DNA from: Paenibacillus taiwanensis DSM 18679
Lineage (GTDB): Bacteria; Bacillota; Bacilli; Paenibacillales; Paenibacillaceae
Direction: 5' to 3'
Length of the DNA: 64,000 nt
NCBI RefSeq assembly: GCF_000425125.1
Contig: NZ_AULE01000028.1
Span: 1 to 64,000 of the forward strand
Shown: one piece after another, positions 1 to 8,786 of the stretch
Layout: each line of letters begins with the position of its first letter
Position numbering within the stretch: position 1 is the stretch's first letter
The notes under the pieces: generated by a model
The model's database searches: none
Told to the model about the DNA's origin: nothing
The model's input: the letters and a program-made list of their open reading frames with translations, nothing else
Program-made: the position numbers and the translations under genes

Positions 1-126
1 AAGCCCCCCTCAAGATGAGATTTCCCAATTAGTAAGACCCCTTGAAGACGACGAGGTAGATAGGTTCGGGGTGGAAGCACAGTAATGTGTGGAGCTGACG
101 AATACTAATCGGTCGAGGGCTTATCC
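1..126 (+). rRNA. 23S ribosomal RNA, 3' end (partial)
   Basis: The window opens inside a 23S rRNA gene. The segment has the highly conserved 3'-terminal part, including GTGTGGAGCTGACGAATACT at 88-107, followed by the usual GGTCGAGGGCTTATCC end. The 5' part lies outside the window. The 3' boundary is set by comparison with Bacillus 23S ends and may be off by a few bases. Confidence 0.95.
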
Positions 127-215
127 TAATACATTCTAAGTGAGTCATGTACACTTCGCATTCAGTTTTCAAAGTGCAAGCTTTGAACCATATAGATTAG
201 CTTAGCTAATCGTTG

Positions 216-332
216 TTTGGTGGCGATGGCGGAGGGGTTCCACGCGTACCCATCCCGAACACGACCGTTAAGCCCTCCAGCGCCGATGGTACTTGGACCG
301 CAGGGTCCTGGGAGAGTAGGACGTTGCCAAGC
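216..332 (+). rRNA. rrf: 5S ribosomal RNA
   Basis: A 117-nt stretch begins TTTGGTGGCGATGGCGGAGG and ends GAGAGTAGGACGTTGCCAAGC-like; the two ends pair to give helix I. The central CCCATCCCGAACACG is the conserved loop of bacterial 5S rRNA. It follows the 23S gene by about 90 nt, the normal 16S-23S-5S order. Confidence 0.95.
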
Positions 333-346
333 AGATAAGTAATTGA

Positions 347-390
347 GAACTGTTCCCCGACAATGTATCGGAGAACAGTTCTTTTATTTT
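347..390 (+). terminator. Rho-independent terminator of the rRNA operon
   Basis: GAACTGTTCCCCGA at 347-360 pairs with TCGGAGAACAGTTC at 368-381 around a 7-nt loop and is followed by a T-rich tract. It lies directly after 5S rRNA. Confidence 0.9.
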
Positions 391-575
391 TCCTCTGAAG
401 TTAGCTACATTAAAAGCTAACTATTTAAACCCATCTTCAATATTTTGCCCATCGTATTTTATCCGGTTACCGTTTCCAACCATCAAAAGGCTACGCTGTT
501 ATGTCTTTCAGGAATGTAAGCTGCATGACATCTAAATCAATAGTAAACTCAAGCTCTTTTCGTTAAAGTGATAAC

Positions 576-1532
576 ATGGAAGAGAGGTCGAGCACAATTA
601 ATACGATAAATAATGTACCTTGCCGCAAGCTGAAGCTAAACGATGAAGCGCAAACGACGGCCAAGGTCATCTCACATAACAAGTCATCACGTGCCGTTCT
701 TCAAACGGAACAAAAAGCTTGCATCCCGCATGTAAGGATAAATTCTGCATCTTCTAGTGCACAACTATCTACGGCTAACAAGCGATCAGCGTGGAAATAT
801 AGTACGATCGTTGCGGTATGTGTTGCGCTCCTTGTGCCTATTCTGACTTGGACAGGGCTAATAGCGGCGGGTAGCCAATGGATCGATAAAGCTAAGCTGG
901 ATATGTTCTACGAACAGGTGCAGCAACAAGTGGCCTTACCTAATGGACAGCCATTAGTTCGGCCGGACGAAATGCCCTCTTATATTGGAGCAGCGTTGCT
1001 CGCTATCGAGGACCATCGATTTTATTTGCATCCTGGTGTCGATCCTGTAGGAATGGTTCGTTCGCTGTGGGTAGATGTGATCAAACAAAGCAAAGTACAA
1101 GGTGGCAGCACTATTACGATGCAGTTGTCACGGAACTTATTTTTATCACATGAGAAGAAATTTGTGCGCAAATTTAAAGAAGTTGCGATTGCCTTAAATC
1201 TGGACTGGAATTACAGTAAACAAGACCTGCTTGGTATGTATTTAAACAAAGTGTACTTTGGACATGGCAAATATGGCATTGAGGCGGCAGCCAATTATTA
1301 TTTTGCCAAAACAACCCGATCTCTTAACAATGTACCGACCATAGACCTTGCCGAGTCAGCTCTACTAGTTGGATTGCTCAAAGCACCTGAGCACTATTCG
1401 CCTTTTAAAAACTTGCAGCGTGCACAGCAGCGCCAACAGGTTGTGTTATATCGGATGTATGATTTGGGCTGGATAACGAAAAATGAACTACAGACAGCCC
1501 TTCACAAGCCAGTAATATTAGCTAAGAGGTGA
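576..1532 (+). CDS. Monofunctional peptidoglycan glycosyltransferase (GT51 domain)
   Basis: This 318-aa protein has a poorly conserved cytoplasmic N-terminus (about 1-72), one membrane anchor (about 74-98) and a GT51 transglycosylase domain (about 120-300). Visible family motifs are AIEDHRFYLHPGVD with the catalytic Glu near residue 145, QGGSTITMQLSRN near 175-187, the KE-containing helix (FKEVAIAL), YLNKVYFGHGKYGIEAAA, and LAESALLVGLLKAPEHYSP. There is no transpeptidase domain, so it should polymerise lipid II glycan chains without cross-linking. It acts on the outer face of the membrane. It stands alone between the rRNA operon and small genes. The start is weakly supported because no strong ribosome binding site precedes the ATG. 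Confidence 0.88.
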   Translation: MEERSSTINTINNVPCRKLKLNDEAQTTAKVISHNKSSRAVLQTEQKACIPHVRINSASSSAQLSTANKRSAWKYSTIVAVCVALLVPILTWTGLIAAGSQWIDKAKLDMFYEQVQQQVALPNGQPLVRPDEMPSYIGAALLAIEDHRFYLHPGVDPVGMVRSLWVDVIKQSKVQGGSTITMQLSRNLFLSHEKKFVRKFKEVAIALNLDWNYSKQDLLGMYLNKVYFGHGKYGIEAAANYYFAKTTRSLNNVPTIDLAESALLVGLLKAPEHYSPFKNLQRAQQRQQVVLYRMYDLGWITKNELQTALHKPVILAKR

Positions 1533-1684
1533 GTAGTGATATCGATATCTATTTTTCGCCGCCTAATTTTGTCTTCATAGATCACTTATATGAAATTGAA
1601 TTTATCCTTATCTTTTCGTATACAGAAGTGTAGGACTAGACGCTTGATCTTGCTGAATGATATGATGGGTGTTGGGTGAATAAG

Positions 1685-2314
1685 ATGACAAAAGAAACCA
1701 TAAATGAAGAACCAACGAACAATGGTAATGAAGATACTGCTGCGGCAGCGAAATTTACTGAGCTGGTTGATGCTGTTCATCATAACGCGCTTGTCGCGTT
1801 GCGTACATATTACGACGATGTACAAGGACAGGTATTAAACCACGAAGTTTATGGGCCAATTTTTATTTATCAAGTGAAGGATGCTGCAGAAGACAGTTAT
1901 GTATGTGGATTTTTTATGCGTGAATTAATTGAGATGTTCCAAACCAACGATAAACCGGACCAATGGATGGCCTCCTTCTTCGTAGAGCTGATGAAGACAA
2001 AGGGTGGTAAATTGTTGCCGAAATCGCCAGAGTCAGAAGACGAGGCGAAGGCATTAATTGATGAAGTGTTGATCCCTCAATGTCTCGCGGCTGTTCATGA
2101 AGAGTTCCCTGATACGGCGCATGCGGGGCTGGGGTGGAATGAGGAGCATGGTCCTGTATTCGAAGCAGGGTTTCCGGCGATCGTCGAAGGAAACAACACT
2201 TGTGCATTCCCGATCCATATTTTAATGATGCAAATGCTGCTCAATCGTGATCCTGCGGATTTGATACTACAAGGTTTGTATCATATTCAAGAGGGCCACG
2301 AATTAAACGGGTAA
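1685..2314 (+). CDS. Conserved hypothetical protein
   Basis: An acidic, soluble protein of about 209 aa that I do not recognise. It has no signal peptide or membrane segment. The ATG at 1685 is preferred over an in-frame GTG at 1676 because GGGTG at 1674-1678 then sits at a usual spacing. The C-terminus carries hydrophobic helices (AFPIHILMMQMLLN). It is closed by a strong terminator, so it is probably a single-gene transcript. Confidence 0.7.
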   Translation: MTKETINEEPTNNGNEDTAAAAKFTELVDAVHHNALVALRTYYDDVQGQVLNHEVYGPIFIYQVKDAAEDSYVCGFFMRELIEMFQTNDKPDQWMASFFVELMKTKGGKLLPKSPESEDEAKALIDEVLIPQCLAAVHEEFPDTAHAGLGWNEEHGPVFEAGFPAIVEGNNTCAFPIHILMMQMLLNRDPADLILQGLYHIQEGHELNG

Positions 2315-2323
2315 TTCAAGCGG

Positions 2324-2350
2324 AAAAACGGCAGAAATGCCGTTTTTTTA
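2324..2350 (+). terminator. Rho-independent terminator
   Basis: AAAAACGGCA at 2324-2333 and TGCCGTTTTT at 2338-2347 form a 10-bp stem with a GAAA tetraloop, followed by T residues. It lies 10 bp after the preceding gene. Confidence 0.9.
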
Positions 2351-2437
2351 TATAGAGGGATGTACTGAACCACTACCTTTAACACGGGCTCAAATCATCG
2401 GTATACGAGATTAGTAGCGAATCGAGGAGAGCGTAAA

Positions 2438-2791
2438 ATGATGAAAAGGGTAAAATTAGTTGTAGTCCTTATCCCGTTGTTAATTATAATTTCTCTAATG
2501 ATAGGGCTGTTTAATCAACATGATTTTAATTCGATAAAGGGGATTGTTAGTTTACACCTTTCGAAAGATAAGATGGTGGAAATGACTGGTCCAACTAACG
2601 CGCTTTATTATATTAGCCGATCAACTGATGCCGACGAGCCTGCTAGCCCTTATTTCAGTCAGATTAATTGGAACCAATCCTGTATAATAGAAGCAGGGCA
2701 GGAGAGGGGGAAGCAGGTTATTGATCCTTGTTATATTTCTATATGCATTTGTGTTAAATGTGACGGGCTATCAATTGATGGTCATCGATAA
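2438..2791 (+). CDS. Small membrane-anchored hypothetical protein
   Basis: A 117-aa frame with a good ribosome binding site (GAGGAGA just upstream of ATG ATG). The N-terminus is one hydrophobic anchor (about 5-25), then a short extracytoplasmic part. Its last 23 codons overlap the next gene in another frame and look unlike coding sequence, so the true protein may have been longer and be cut by a frameshift near 2700. No family recognised. Confidence 0.45.
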   Translation: MMKRVKLVVVLIPLLIIISLMIGLFNQHDFNSIKGIVSLHLSKDKMVEMTGPTNALYYISRSTDADEPASPYFSQINWNQSCIIEAGQERGKQVIDPCYISICICVKCDGLSIDGHR

Positions 2792-2993
2792 GCAAAAAGC
2801 GGTCAAGCATCGTAGACGCATCCCCGAGCGCAAGCTGTTCCTGACAGGGTGGCTTGGCGGTGCACTAGGTATTTTGATAGCGATGTATAAGAAGCGACAT
2901 AAGACGCAGCATGTGACGTTTACGGCGGGCATACCTTTTATTCTTATTGTGAACGTAATCGTGTACAGTTTCATCATCATCAAATTCGGGTAA
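2721..2993 (+). CDS. DUF1294 family small membrane protein
   Basis: A 90-aa protein with the DUF1294 pattern: an N-terminal membrane helix, then D-K-(x)-A-(x4)-RRIPE at about 24-36, a Gly-rich helix (WLGGALGILIAMY), the RHKTQH motif near 59-64, and a C-terminal membrane helix. Function of the family is unknown. The start is a TTG at 2721 with AGGGGG about 10 nt upstream, and it overlaps the preceding frame by 71 nt. Confidence 0.75.
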   Translation: MILVIFLYAFVLNVTGYQLMVIDKQKAVKHRRRIPERKLFLTGWLGGALGILIAMYKKRHKTQHVTFTAGIPFILIVNVIVYSFIIIKFG

Positions 2994-3074
2994 AAAAGAG
3001 TGCATCTCGTAGATCACAACTACAATCGTAATGATGCTGAAGGGTAAATATAGACGGAGAAGCGAGGGATTATT

Positions 3075-3512
3075 ATGGCATTTACAAATGTATTGGTAGC
3101 TTATGATGGATCGGAACCTTCCCGCAATGCACTAAAGCATGCGCTTGGTATGGCAGAGGCTAGTGGAGAGGTGCGTGTGCACGTTGTTCACATTTTCCAG
3201 TTGCCGCAATATTTCCTTGGAGATGCATTCTCAACAGCTTCCCCTCAAGTGAATCAAGAAGTGTATGAATATGCACAGCAGATTGAACAGCATGCAAGGG
3301 AGCAGGTCAGCTTCTTAGGAGATCGCGCTGCGGTAGAACTGCTGCAAGGTCCTCCTGGACAAGCTGTCATTCAATATGCGGAGCAGCACAAATGCGACTT
3401 GATTATTATAGGCAGCAGAGGCTTGAGTGGTTTGCGCGAGTTTGTGCTCGGCAGCGTCAGCCATTATGTTGTCCAGTCTGCTAAAGTACCTGTATTGGTA
3501 ATGAAGTCATAG
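3075..3512 (+). CDS. Universal stress protein, UspA family
   Basis: A single Usp domain of 145 aa. The N-terminus has the VLVAYDGSEPSRNAL strand-loop, and the C-terminus has the nucleotide-binding pattern G-x2-G-x9-G-S (GSRGLSGLREFVLGSVSHYV), so it should belong to the ATP-binding class. The ribosome binding site is GAGGG upstream of the ATG. It is followed by a terminator and is likely monocistronic. Confidence 0.9.
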   Translation: MAFTNVLVAYDGSEPSRNALKHALGMAEASGEVRVHVVHIFQLPQYFLGDAFSTASPQVNQEVYEYAQQIEQHAREQVSFLGDRAAVELLQGPPGQAVIQYAEQHKCDLIIIGSRGLSGLREFVLGSVSHYVVQSAKVPVLVMKS

Positions 3513-3577
3513 TGCGCGCATACATCTTTTTTCAATAACATCGGCTTAGCCATTATGCAGATAACGTAATGAAGCAG

Positions 3578-3624
3578 AACCAGTTTGTCAGTCTCTCTAT
3601 GAGAAGCGGCAAGCTGGTTTTTTG
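3578..3624 (+). terminator. Rho-independent terminator after uspA-like gene
   Basis: AACCAGTTTGTC pairs (with G-T pairs) to GGCAAGCTGGTT and runs into TTTTTT. It separates the stress-protein gene from the purine regulatory region. Confidence 0.75.
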
Positions 3625-3657
3625 TGTATACTAAAAAAGTATAACCAAGCTAATATA

Positions 3658-3691
3658 CGAACGATAAATTGTAAACTATATTTATTGTTCG
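3658..3691 (+). promoter_or_regulatory. PurR operator (paired inverted PurBoxes), first copy
   Basis: CGAAC at 3658-3662 and the inverted GTTCG at 3687-3691 are separated by 24 nt and lie in AT-rich flanks. This is the layout of paired PurBoxes bound by the Bacillus purine repressor PurR, which is released by PRPP. The pair ends 9 nt before the -35 element. The same arrangement with the same 24-nt gap occurs upstream of purS. Confidence 0.75.
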
Positions 3692-3700
3692 CCTATTGGG

Positions 3701-3730
3701 TTGACACTCTATATATGACCTTGTTAAACT
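3701..3730 (+). promoter_or_regulatory. Sigma-A promoter of purEKBC
   Basis: TTGACA at 3701-3706 and a weaker -10 (TAAACT at 3725-3730, spacing 18). It lies between the PurR boxes and the riboswitch. Confidence 0.7.
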
Positions 3731-3762
3731 GAATGTAGATAAGACGATAATCGAATGATATA

Positions 3763-3837
3763 TCATTTCGTATATTTCCGTGAATATGGGCGGAAGTCTC
3801 TACCCGAGGACCGTAAATCTTTGGACTACGCAAATGA
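3763..3837 (+). ncRNA. Purine riboswitch, guanine class (purE leader)
   Basis: P1 is formed by TCATTTCG (3763-3770) with GCAAATGA (about 3830-3837). The core has the conserved L2 GAATATGGG, the junction AGTCTCTACC, L3 CCGTAAAT and J3/1 GGACTACG. The residue equivalent to position 74 is C (GACTA, not GATTA), which predicts guanine/hypoxanthine rather than adenine. It lies in the 5' leader of purE and should repress by transcription termination. Confidence 0.9.
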
Positions 3838-3971
3838 CAATACTCCCTGCCTCCATTCCTCGCGGATGGTGCTCATGAAATCGAGGCTATGTGCTGCTGT
3901 TGCGGCATACTAACTGGATGAATGGCCAAGCTCTGGCAGATCATTGTATGGTGTAGTATAAAGTTCAGAAG

Positions 3972-4010
3972 GCCGAGTAGAGATGATTTCATTTCACTCA
4001 GCTTTTTTTA
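3972..4010 (+). terminator. Riboswitch expression-platform terminator
   Basis: GCCGAGT near 3972 pairs, with one mismatch and G-T pairs, to ACTCAGC and is followed by TTTTTTTA. It lies about 135 nt after the aptamer and 135 nt before purE. The anti-terminator pairing was not resolved, so the switching fold is inferred. Apart from this, 3838-4140 holds no gene. Confidence 0.6.
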
Positions 4011-4145
4011 TTTGTCCATACTATTACAGTAAAGCTTGATCAGTGCTCGGTGTATGTACTTGAAATAGTTACAGCCATTAATTAATTTTAAAAATAAAGA
4101 TGTGTACTATAACATGGATCATGTCGAAAGTGGGATGAGGACAAA

Positions 4146-4664
4146 ATGGGAAACGTGGCAAACAGCAGCAGCGAACAGCATGTACTAAAAGTTGGCGTTA
4201 TCATGGGCAGCACCTCAGATTGGGATACGATGAAGCGCGCATGTGATATTCTGGATGAATTGGGCATCCATTATGAAGCGCGTGTTGTATCAGCGCATCG
4301 TACTCCGGATGAGATGTTTCGATATGCGGAGACAGCTGAGACTCGAGGTATCCGAGTAATTATTGCTGGTGCAGGCGGTGCTGCGCATTTGCCTGGGATG
4401 GTAGCAGCAAAGACCATTCTGCCGGTTATCGGTGTCCCTGTGAAATCTTCCAACTTAAACGGCATGGATTCTTTATTATCGATTGTACAGATGCCTGCTG
4501 GAGTTCCGGTAGCTACTGTTGCTATTGGTCATGCAGGAGCGACGAATGCCGGACTGCTAGCAGCACAAATGTTAGGCATGTACGATGAGTCTTTACGAGC
4601 CCGTTTGGCAGCTCGCCGGGAGCAGATTCGCGAACAGGTCGCAGAGACGGGGGCACTTCAATGA
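4146..4664 (+). CDS. purE: N5-carboxyaminoimidazole ribonucleotide mutase (PurE class I)
   Basis: PurE converts N5-CAIR, made by PurK, to CAIR in step 6 of de novo purine synthesis. The 172-aa protein shows the family motifs GSTSDW (near 22), SAHRTP (near 49), [12 protein letters not shown] (near 78) and [10 protein letters not shown]. The length fits class I PurE with a short N-terminal extension. GGGATGAGG precedes the ATG. The stop overlaps the start of purK in an ATGA, so translation is probably coupled. Confidence 0.97.
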   Translation: MGNVANSSSEQHVLKVGVIMGSTSDWDTMKRACDILDELGIHYEARVVSAHRTPDEMFRYAETAETRGIRVIIAGAGGAAHLPGMVAAKTILPVIGVPVKSSNLNGMDSLLSIVQMPAGVPVATVAIGHAGATNAGLLAAQMLGMYDESLRARLAARREQIREQVAETGALQ

Positions 4665-5887
4665 CAGTCTCACCGAGAATAACCGAAGTCTCAAACATCA
4701 AGATGACTCCAACTGGAAATCAAGGTGACCATACATCAGTTCGAATACAGCCAGGCGCAACAATAGGGGTGCTGGGCGGAGGTCAGCTTGGCCGTATGCT
4801 AGCGTTGGATGGTTTGCGCATGGGGTATCGCTTTGTTACTTTAGACCCGTCACCAGATGCGCCCTGCGCTGAGGCGGCGCGCCACATACAAGCAGACTTT
4901 GGGGATATAGAGGCAGCTGGACGTCTGGCGTCGATGTCTGATGTTATTACTTATGAATTTGAGAATGTTTCACTTGAGGTTGTAGAAAAGCTTGAACAGG
5001 GCGCCTACCTGCCTCAGGGCGGACATCTATTGCACATGACACAGCATCGCTTGCGTGAGAAAGATGCGTTGTCGAAGGCAGGTATTCCGGTAGCACCTTA
5101 TGCAAAGATTGAATCGCTTGCAGAGCTGGAGCAGCAAGTAGCGTTGTTTGGTGGCCAAGGCGTGCTCAAAACGGCAACTGGAGGCTATGATGGCAAAGGT
5201 CAGCGTATGATTCGGCGGCAAGGAGATGCTGAACAAGCATATAAGGAACTTTCCATTCTCGGTGCAGAACTGGTGCTTGAGGCGTTTATTCCGTTTCAGT
5301 TGGAGCTGTCTGTCATTGCAGCACGTAATTCGGACGGAGACATTGCTACATTTCCCGTAGCTGAAAATAGACATGCAGACCATATTTTGCATTTGTCCAT
5401 CGTGCCGGCTCGTGTGCCTGAAGCTGTGCAGCAGGAGGCAGAACGTCTAGCTCGTCAAATTGCAGAAGCACTTGATGTGGTGGGCTTGATTGCAGTTGAA
5501 ATGTTTATGACGGCTGATAATCAACTCATCGTTAATGAGCTGGCGCCTCGTCCTCATAATTCAGGGCATTATACGATGGACGCTTGCATGACGTCACAAT
5601 TCGAGCAGCACCTGCGTGCGATATGCAACTTGCCGCTTGGGGATACAACACTTCGTACACCGGTTGTAATGGTAAATCTGCTCGGTGAACATCGTAAAGA
5701 CATGTTACAATGGCTAGTGGAGGATGATGCAGTGGCAGAGAAGCTTCACGTTACACCGAAGCTGCACTGGTACGGCAAGTCCGAGGCTTTGCCTAAGCGT
5801 AAGATGGGGCATATTAACTTGTTGGCGTCTGATGTGGAATCTGCGCTGCAATGGGTAAAGCAGACGAATATTTGGAGGAATCAATAA
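4661..5887 (+). CDS. purK: 5-(carboxyamino)imidazole ribonucleotide synthase
   Basis: PurK is an ATP-grasp enzyme that uses ATP and bicarbonate to carboxylate AIR to N5-CAIR. The 408-aa protein has a Rossmann-like start ([13 protein letters not shown] at about 31-43), the ATP-grasp loop GGYDGKGQ (near 174) and the metal/phosphate motif [14 protein letters not shown] (near 292). The N-terminus is about 30 residues longer than usual. It overlaps purE by 4 nt and is followed by purB. Confidence 0.96.
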   Translation: MTVSPRITEVSNIKMTPTGNQGDHTSVRIQPGATIGVLGGGQLGRMLALDGLRMGYRFVTLDPSPDAPCAEAARHIQADFGDIEAAGRLASMSDVITYEFENVSLEVVEKLEQGAYLPQGGHLLHMTQHRLREKDALSKAGIPVAPYAKIESLAELEQQVALFGGQGVLKTATGGYDGKGQRMIRRQGDAEQAYKELSILGAELVLEAFIPFQLELSVIAARNSDGDIATFPVAENRHADHILHLSIVPARVPEAVQQEAERLARQIAEALDVVGLIAVEMFMTADNQLIVNELAPRPHNSGHYTMDACMTSQFEQHLRAICNLPLGDTTLRTPVVMVNLLGEHRKDMLQWLVEDDAVAEKLHVTPKLHWYGKSEALPKRKMGHINLLASDVESALQWVKQTNIWRNQ

Positions 5888-5889
5888 CG

Positions 5890-7185
5890 ATGATTGAACG
5901 TTACTCACGCCCGGAAATGCGGGCCATATGGACGGAAGAGAACAAATTCAAAACTTGGCTTGAAGTAGAACTGTGTGCTTGTGAAGCATGGGTAGAACTG
6001 GGCGTTATTCCGAAGGAAGACGTACAGCAGCTGCGTGCGAATGCGACTTTTGACATCGATCGGATCTATGAGATCGAGGCAGAAACTCGTCATGACGTTA
6101 TCGCTTTTACGCGTGCAGTGTCTGAATCAGTTGGTCCTGAACGCAAATGGGTTCACTATGGCCTCACGTCCACTGATGTTGTAGACACGGCGCTTGGTTA
6201 TCAGTTAAAACAGGCGAATGAAATTCTCGAAAGCGACATTTTGAACTTTATTGAAATTTTGAAGAACAAGGCGCTTGAATATAAAGATACACCGATGATG
6301 GGACGTACACATGGCGTACATGCGGAGCCGACAACATTTGGTCTGAAAATGGCATTATGGTATGCCGAAATGCAGCGTAACCTGGAACGTTTCCGCCATG
6401 CAGCAGATGGTGTGCAGTACGGCAAAATATCAGGGGCAGTAGGGACGTATGCCAACATTGACCCGTTTGTAGAGAAGTTCGTGTGCGAAAAGTTGGGCAC
6501 CAAGGCTGCGCCTATCTCAACGCAGACTTTGCAGCGTGACCGCCATGCTGAATATATGGCGACGCTTGGCTTAATCGCGACTTCACTCGACAAGTTCGCC
6601 ACGGAGATCCGGGGCTTGCAGAAGAGTGAATTCCGCGAAGTCGAGGAGGCTTTTGCGAAAGGCCAGAAAGGTTCCTCTGCCATGCCTCATAAGCGTAATC
6701 CGATCGGCTGTGAAAACATTTCGGGCCTTGCTCGTGTCATTCGTGGACACGTCATCTCGGCCTACGAGAACGTCACGCTGTGGCATGAGCGCGACATTTC
6801 GCACAGCTCAGTGGAGCGTGTAATTTTGCCAGATGCAACGATGCTTTTGAACTACATGCTCAATCGTTTCATGAACATCGTCAAGAACTTGACGGTATTC
6901 CCTGAAAACATGAAACGTAACATGCAGCGTACGTTTGGTGTGCCGTTCTCCGGCCGCGTCATGACGAAGCTGATCGACAAAGGCTGGGCTCGTGAGCAAG
7001 CCTACGATACAGTACAGCCCCGTGCGATGCAAGCGTGGGAAGAGCAGCGCAGCTTCCGCAGCATCATTGAGGAGACACCTGAAATTACGGCGGTGCTGAC
7101 GGCTGAGGAGATTGAGGATGCCTTTAATCCGCAATGGCATTTAAAGCATGTGGATACGATTTTTGCACAGGTAGGCTTGCTGTAA
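5890..7185 (+). CDS. purB: Adenylosuccinate lyase
   Basis: PurB removes fumarate from SAICAR and from adenylosuccinate, so it serves both the IMP pathway and AMP synthesis. The ATG at 5890 ([14 protein letters not shown]) is chosen because TTGGAGGA lies just upstream; an in-frame upstream ATG at 5851 falls inside purK. The 431-aa length is typical. The fumarase/lyase signature [12 protein letters not shown] is near residues 262-273, with the catalytic Ser in the preceding loop, and TSTDVVDTA lies near 93. It starts 2 nt after the purK stop. Confidence 0.97.
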   Translation: MIERYSRPEMRAIWTEENKFKTWLEVELCACEAWVELGVIPKEDVQQLRANATFDIDRIYEIEAETRHDVIAFTRAVSESVGPERKWVHYGLTSTDVVDTALGYQLKQANEILESDILNFIEILKNKALEYKDTPMMGRTHGVHAEPTTFGLKMALWYAEMQRNLERFRHAADGVQYGKISGAVGTYANIDPFVEKFVCEKLGTKAAPISTQTLQRDRHAEYMATLGLIATSLDKFATEIRGLQKSEFREVEEAFAKGQKGSSAMPHKRNPIGCENISGLARVIRGHVISAYENVTLWHERDISHSSVERVILPDATMLLNYMLNRFMNIVKNLTVFPENMKRNMQRTFGVPFSGRVMTKLIDKGWAREQAYDTVQPRAMQAWEEQRSFRSIIEETPEITAVLTAEEIEDAFNPQWHLKHVDTIFAQVGLL

Positions 7186-7307
7186 TAGGCACTACATCGT
7201 GAATAGTGATTAGTGAGTGATGAATTAACATCATTAAATAAGTAACCATTCGATTGTACGCAACAATAAGGATGCAGGCTAACATCATGCTTGGGGAGGC
7301 AGTTATC

Positions 7308-8189
7308 GTGACAACCGCAGCTATACCGACCGCAGTGAATCTTGTGAACGCTCCGCTAGTATACAAAGGCAAAGTGCGTGAGCTTTATGACTTGGGACAG
7401 CATTTTCTAATCGTGGTTACAGACCGAATTTCGGCATTTGACTATGTGCTGGAACCGGCTGTTCCAGAGAAAGGAAATGTGTTAAATCAATTAAGCGCAT
7501 ATTGGTTTGATCAAACCAAGGAACGGATTAGCAGCCATGTTGTGCATACAGATGTGGACAAGCTGGGCGATGTTATTATAGACAAAGAGGCACTACGTAA
7601 TCGGATTATGGTCACGAAGAAAGCGGAACGCATTGATATTGAATGTGTGGTTCGTGGCTATATTACTGGTGGCGGCTGGCGTCAATATACGAAGAACCAA
7701 GCGATTAACGGTATTGAGCTGCCTGCTGGGCTGCGTAAAAATGAACGCTTTTCAACACCATTGTTTACCCCTGCGGCCAAAAATGATGTAGGACACGATG
7801 AGGATATTACATTTGATCGTATGCAAGAGCTTGTGGGATCGGAACTTGCACATACGCTGCGTGACAAAAGTCTGATGCTGTACGAGTACGCGAGCGCATA
7901 TTGCGAGCAGCGCGGCATTATACTTGCGGACTGCAAATTTGAGTTCGGTATCGTTGAGGGTGAAGTAATACTGATCGATGAAATTTTTACGCCGGACTGC
8001 TCTCGGTTTTGGGCCAAGGAAAATTATGCGCTTGATACGGAGATTGACAGCATGGACAAAGAGCCTGTGCGTACGTATCTCGCGCATTCGGACTGGGATC
8101 AGGTCAGCGCACCTGCTCCATTGCCTCAAGCGGTAGTCGAGGAGACGACAAGACGCTACGTCGACATTTGGACGAGACTTACCCAATAA
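7308..8189 (+). CDS. purC: Phosphoribosylaminoimidazole-succinocarboxamide synthase (SAICAR synthetase)
   Basis: PurC joins CAIR and aspartate using ATP. The start is GTG at 7308, with GGGGAGG 10 nt upstream; earlier in-frame codons lack a site. The protein is about 293 aa, nearer the long form than the roughly 240-aa B. subtilis form. Motifs are YKGKVRELYDLG, VTDRISAFDYVL, CVVRGYITGGGWRQY and LIDEIFTPDCSRFW. It is the last gene of the first purine block; in B. subtilis purS would follow directly, but here 4 kb of other genes intervene. Confidence 0.96.
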   Translation: MTTAAIPTAVNLVNAPLVYKGKVRELYDLGQHFLIVVTDRISAFDYVLEPAVPEKGNVLNQLSAYWFDQTKERISSHVVHTDVDKLGDVIIDKEALRNRIMVTKKAERIDIECVVRGYITGGGWRQYTKNQAINGIELPAGLRKNERFSTPLFTPAAKNDVGHDEDITFDRMQELVGSELAHTLRDKSLMLYEYASAYCEQRGIILADCKFEFGIVEGEVILIDEIFTPDCSRFWAKENYALDTEIDSMDKEPVRTYLAHSDWDQVSAPAPLPQAVVEETTRRYVDIWTRLTQ

Positions 8190-8195
8190 ATGCAA

Positions 8196-8228
8196 AGAAC
8201 TCCCGGCCTCTTATTGGCCGGGAGTTCT
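8196..8228. terminator. Strong GC-rich hairpin after purC
   Basis: AGAACTCCCGGCC pairs perfectly with GGCCGGGAGTTCT around TCTTATT. The downstream side is only TGTTA, so the T tract is poor. It sits between convergent genes and is the probable end of the purEKBC transcript. Confidence 0.65.
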
Positions 8229-8288
8229 GTTATGAGGCGGGGAATTGACCTGCCTATGATCGACTTGGTTGTAACAGGAGGGGCTTTG

Positions 8289-8492
8289 CTAAGTCCGCTG
8301 TGACGAATTGCTGCTCAAATCAGTATTAACGTTGCAGGAATTGGTGTCCTTCTCATTTGGATAAAGCAGCAGCGGTGCCTGTCTTCGCCCTACGATGCCC
8401 GCGTAAGCGCGTGGTTGTTCTTGCTTGCGGGGAAATCCGGCTGCCGTCAGCAGCCTTTCTAATTCGGATCGCTTGCCAGCATTATTGTCCAT
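8289..8492 (-). CDS. Small hypothetical protein, paralogue of its neighbour
   Basis: A 67-aa minus-strand gene; the ATG at 8492 is favoured because AGGTG then sits at a usable distance in a run of overlapping ATG codons. The central part (L-x2-AGF ... AYAGIVGRR-x-P) matches the order of residues in the neighbouring 8590-8760 product (L-x2-AGI ... AY ... SIVGTRREP), so the two are probably ancient duplicates. The C-terminal 20 residues are polar and low in complexity. No function can be assigned. Confidence 0.5.
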   Translation of the reverse strand: MDNNAGKRSELERLLTAAGFPRKQEQPRAYAGIVGRRQAPLLLYPNEKDTNSCNVNTDLSSNSSQRT

Positions 8493-8551
8493 CATCATCA
8501 CCTGTTACTCTTTATTAAACAAAGTATTCAAGTCTAAACCTGCTGGGAACT

Positions 8552-8584
8552 AAAAAAGGAGCGGCCTTCTTACGGGCTGCTCCT
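8552..8584 (-). terminator. Terminator for the minus-strand small gene and membrane gene
   Basis: AGGAGCGGCC and GGGCTGCTCCT pair, and on the minus strand the stem is followed by TTTTTTAG. It lies just after the stop at 8590. Confidence 0.8.
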
Positions 8585-8589
8585 TCTGC

Positions 8590-8760
8590 TTAATATCGTA
8601 TCACAAAGGGCTCTCTTCGAGTCCCTACTATTGACGAGTACATGCCATATGCGGGTTTCTTGCTGCCTTTCTGTACATGAATGCCTGCTTGCTCCAGTCT
8701 GGCGATCGCAGCTTTCTTCGCTTGCTCGAAGTCGGAACCGTTGGTGTCACCTATCTTCAT
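8590..8760 (-). CDS. Small hypothetical protein, paralogue of 8289-8492
   Basis: A 56-aa protein. The ATG at 8760 has GAGGGA 6-8 nt upstream. It has a short helical N-terminus (FEQAKKAAIARLEQAGI) followed by basic residues and the SIVGTRREPF segment that is shared with the neighbouring small gene. It starts 26 bp after the stop of the membrane protein gene and probably shares its transcript. Confidence 0.6.
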   Translation of the reverse strand: MKIGDTNGSDFEQAKKAAIARLEQAGIHVQKGSKKPAYGMYSSIVGTRREPFVIRY

Positions 8761-8786
8761 GCACATTCCCTCGCTTTGCAATAATC

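Noticed and set aside
6201-6683. 160-codon antisense frame inside purB
   Set aside because: It is a long shadow on the opposite strand of a well-supported gene.
8196-8228. Hairpin after purC as an IS end or riboswitch element
   Set aside because: A simple perfect stem-loop between convergent genes; terminator function is the simpler explanation.
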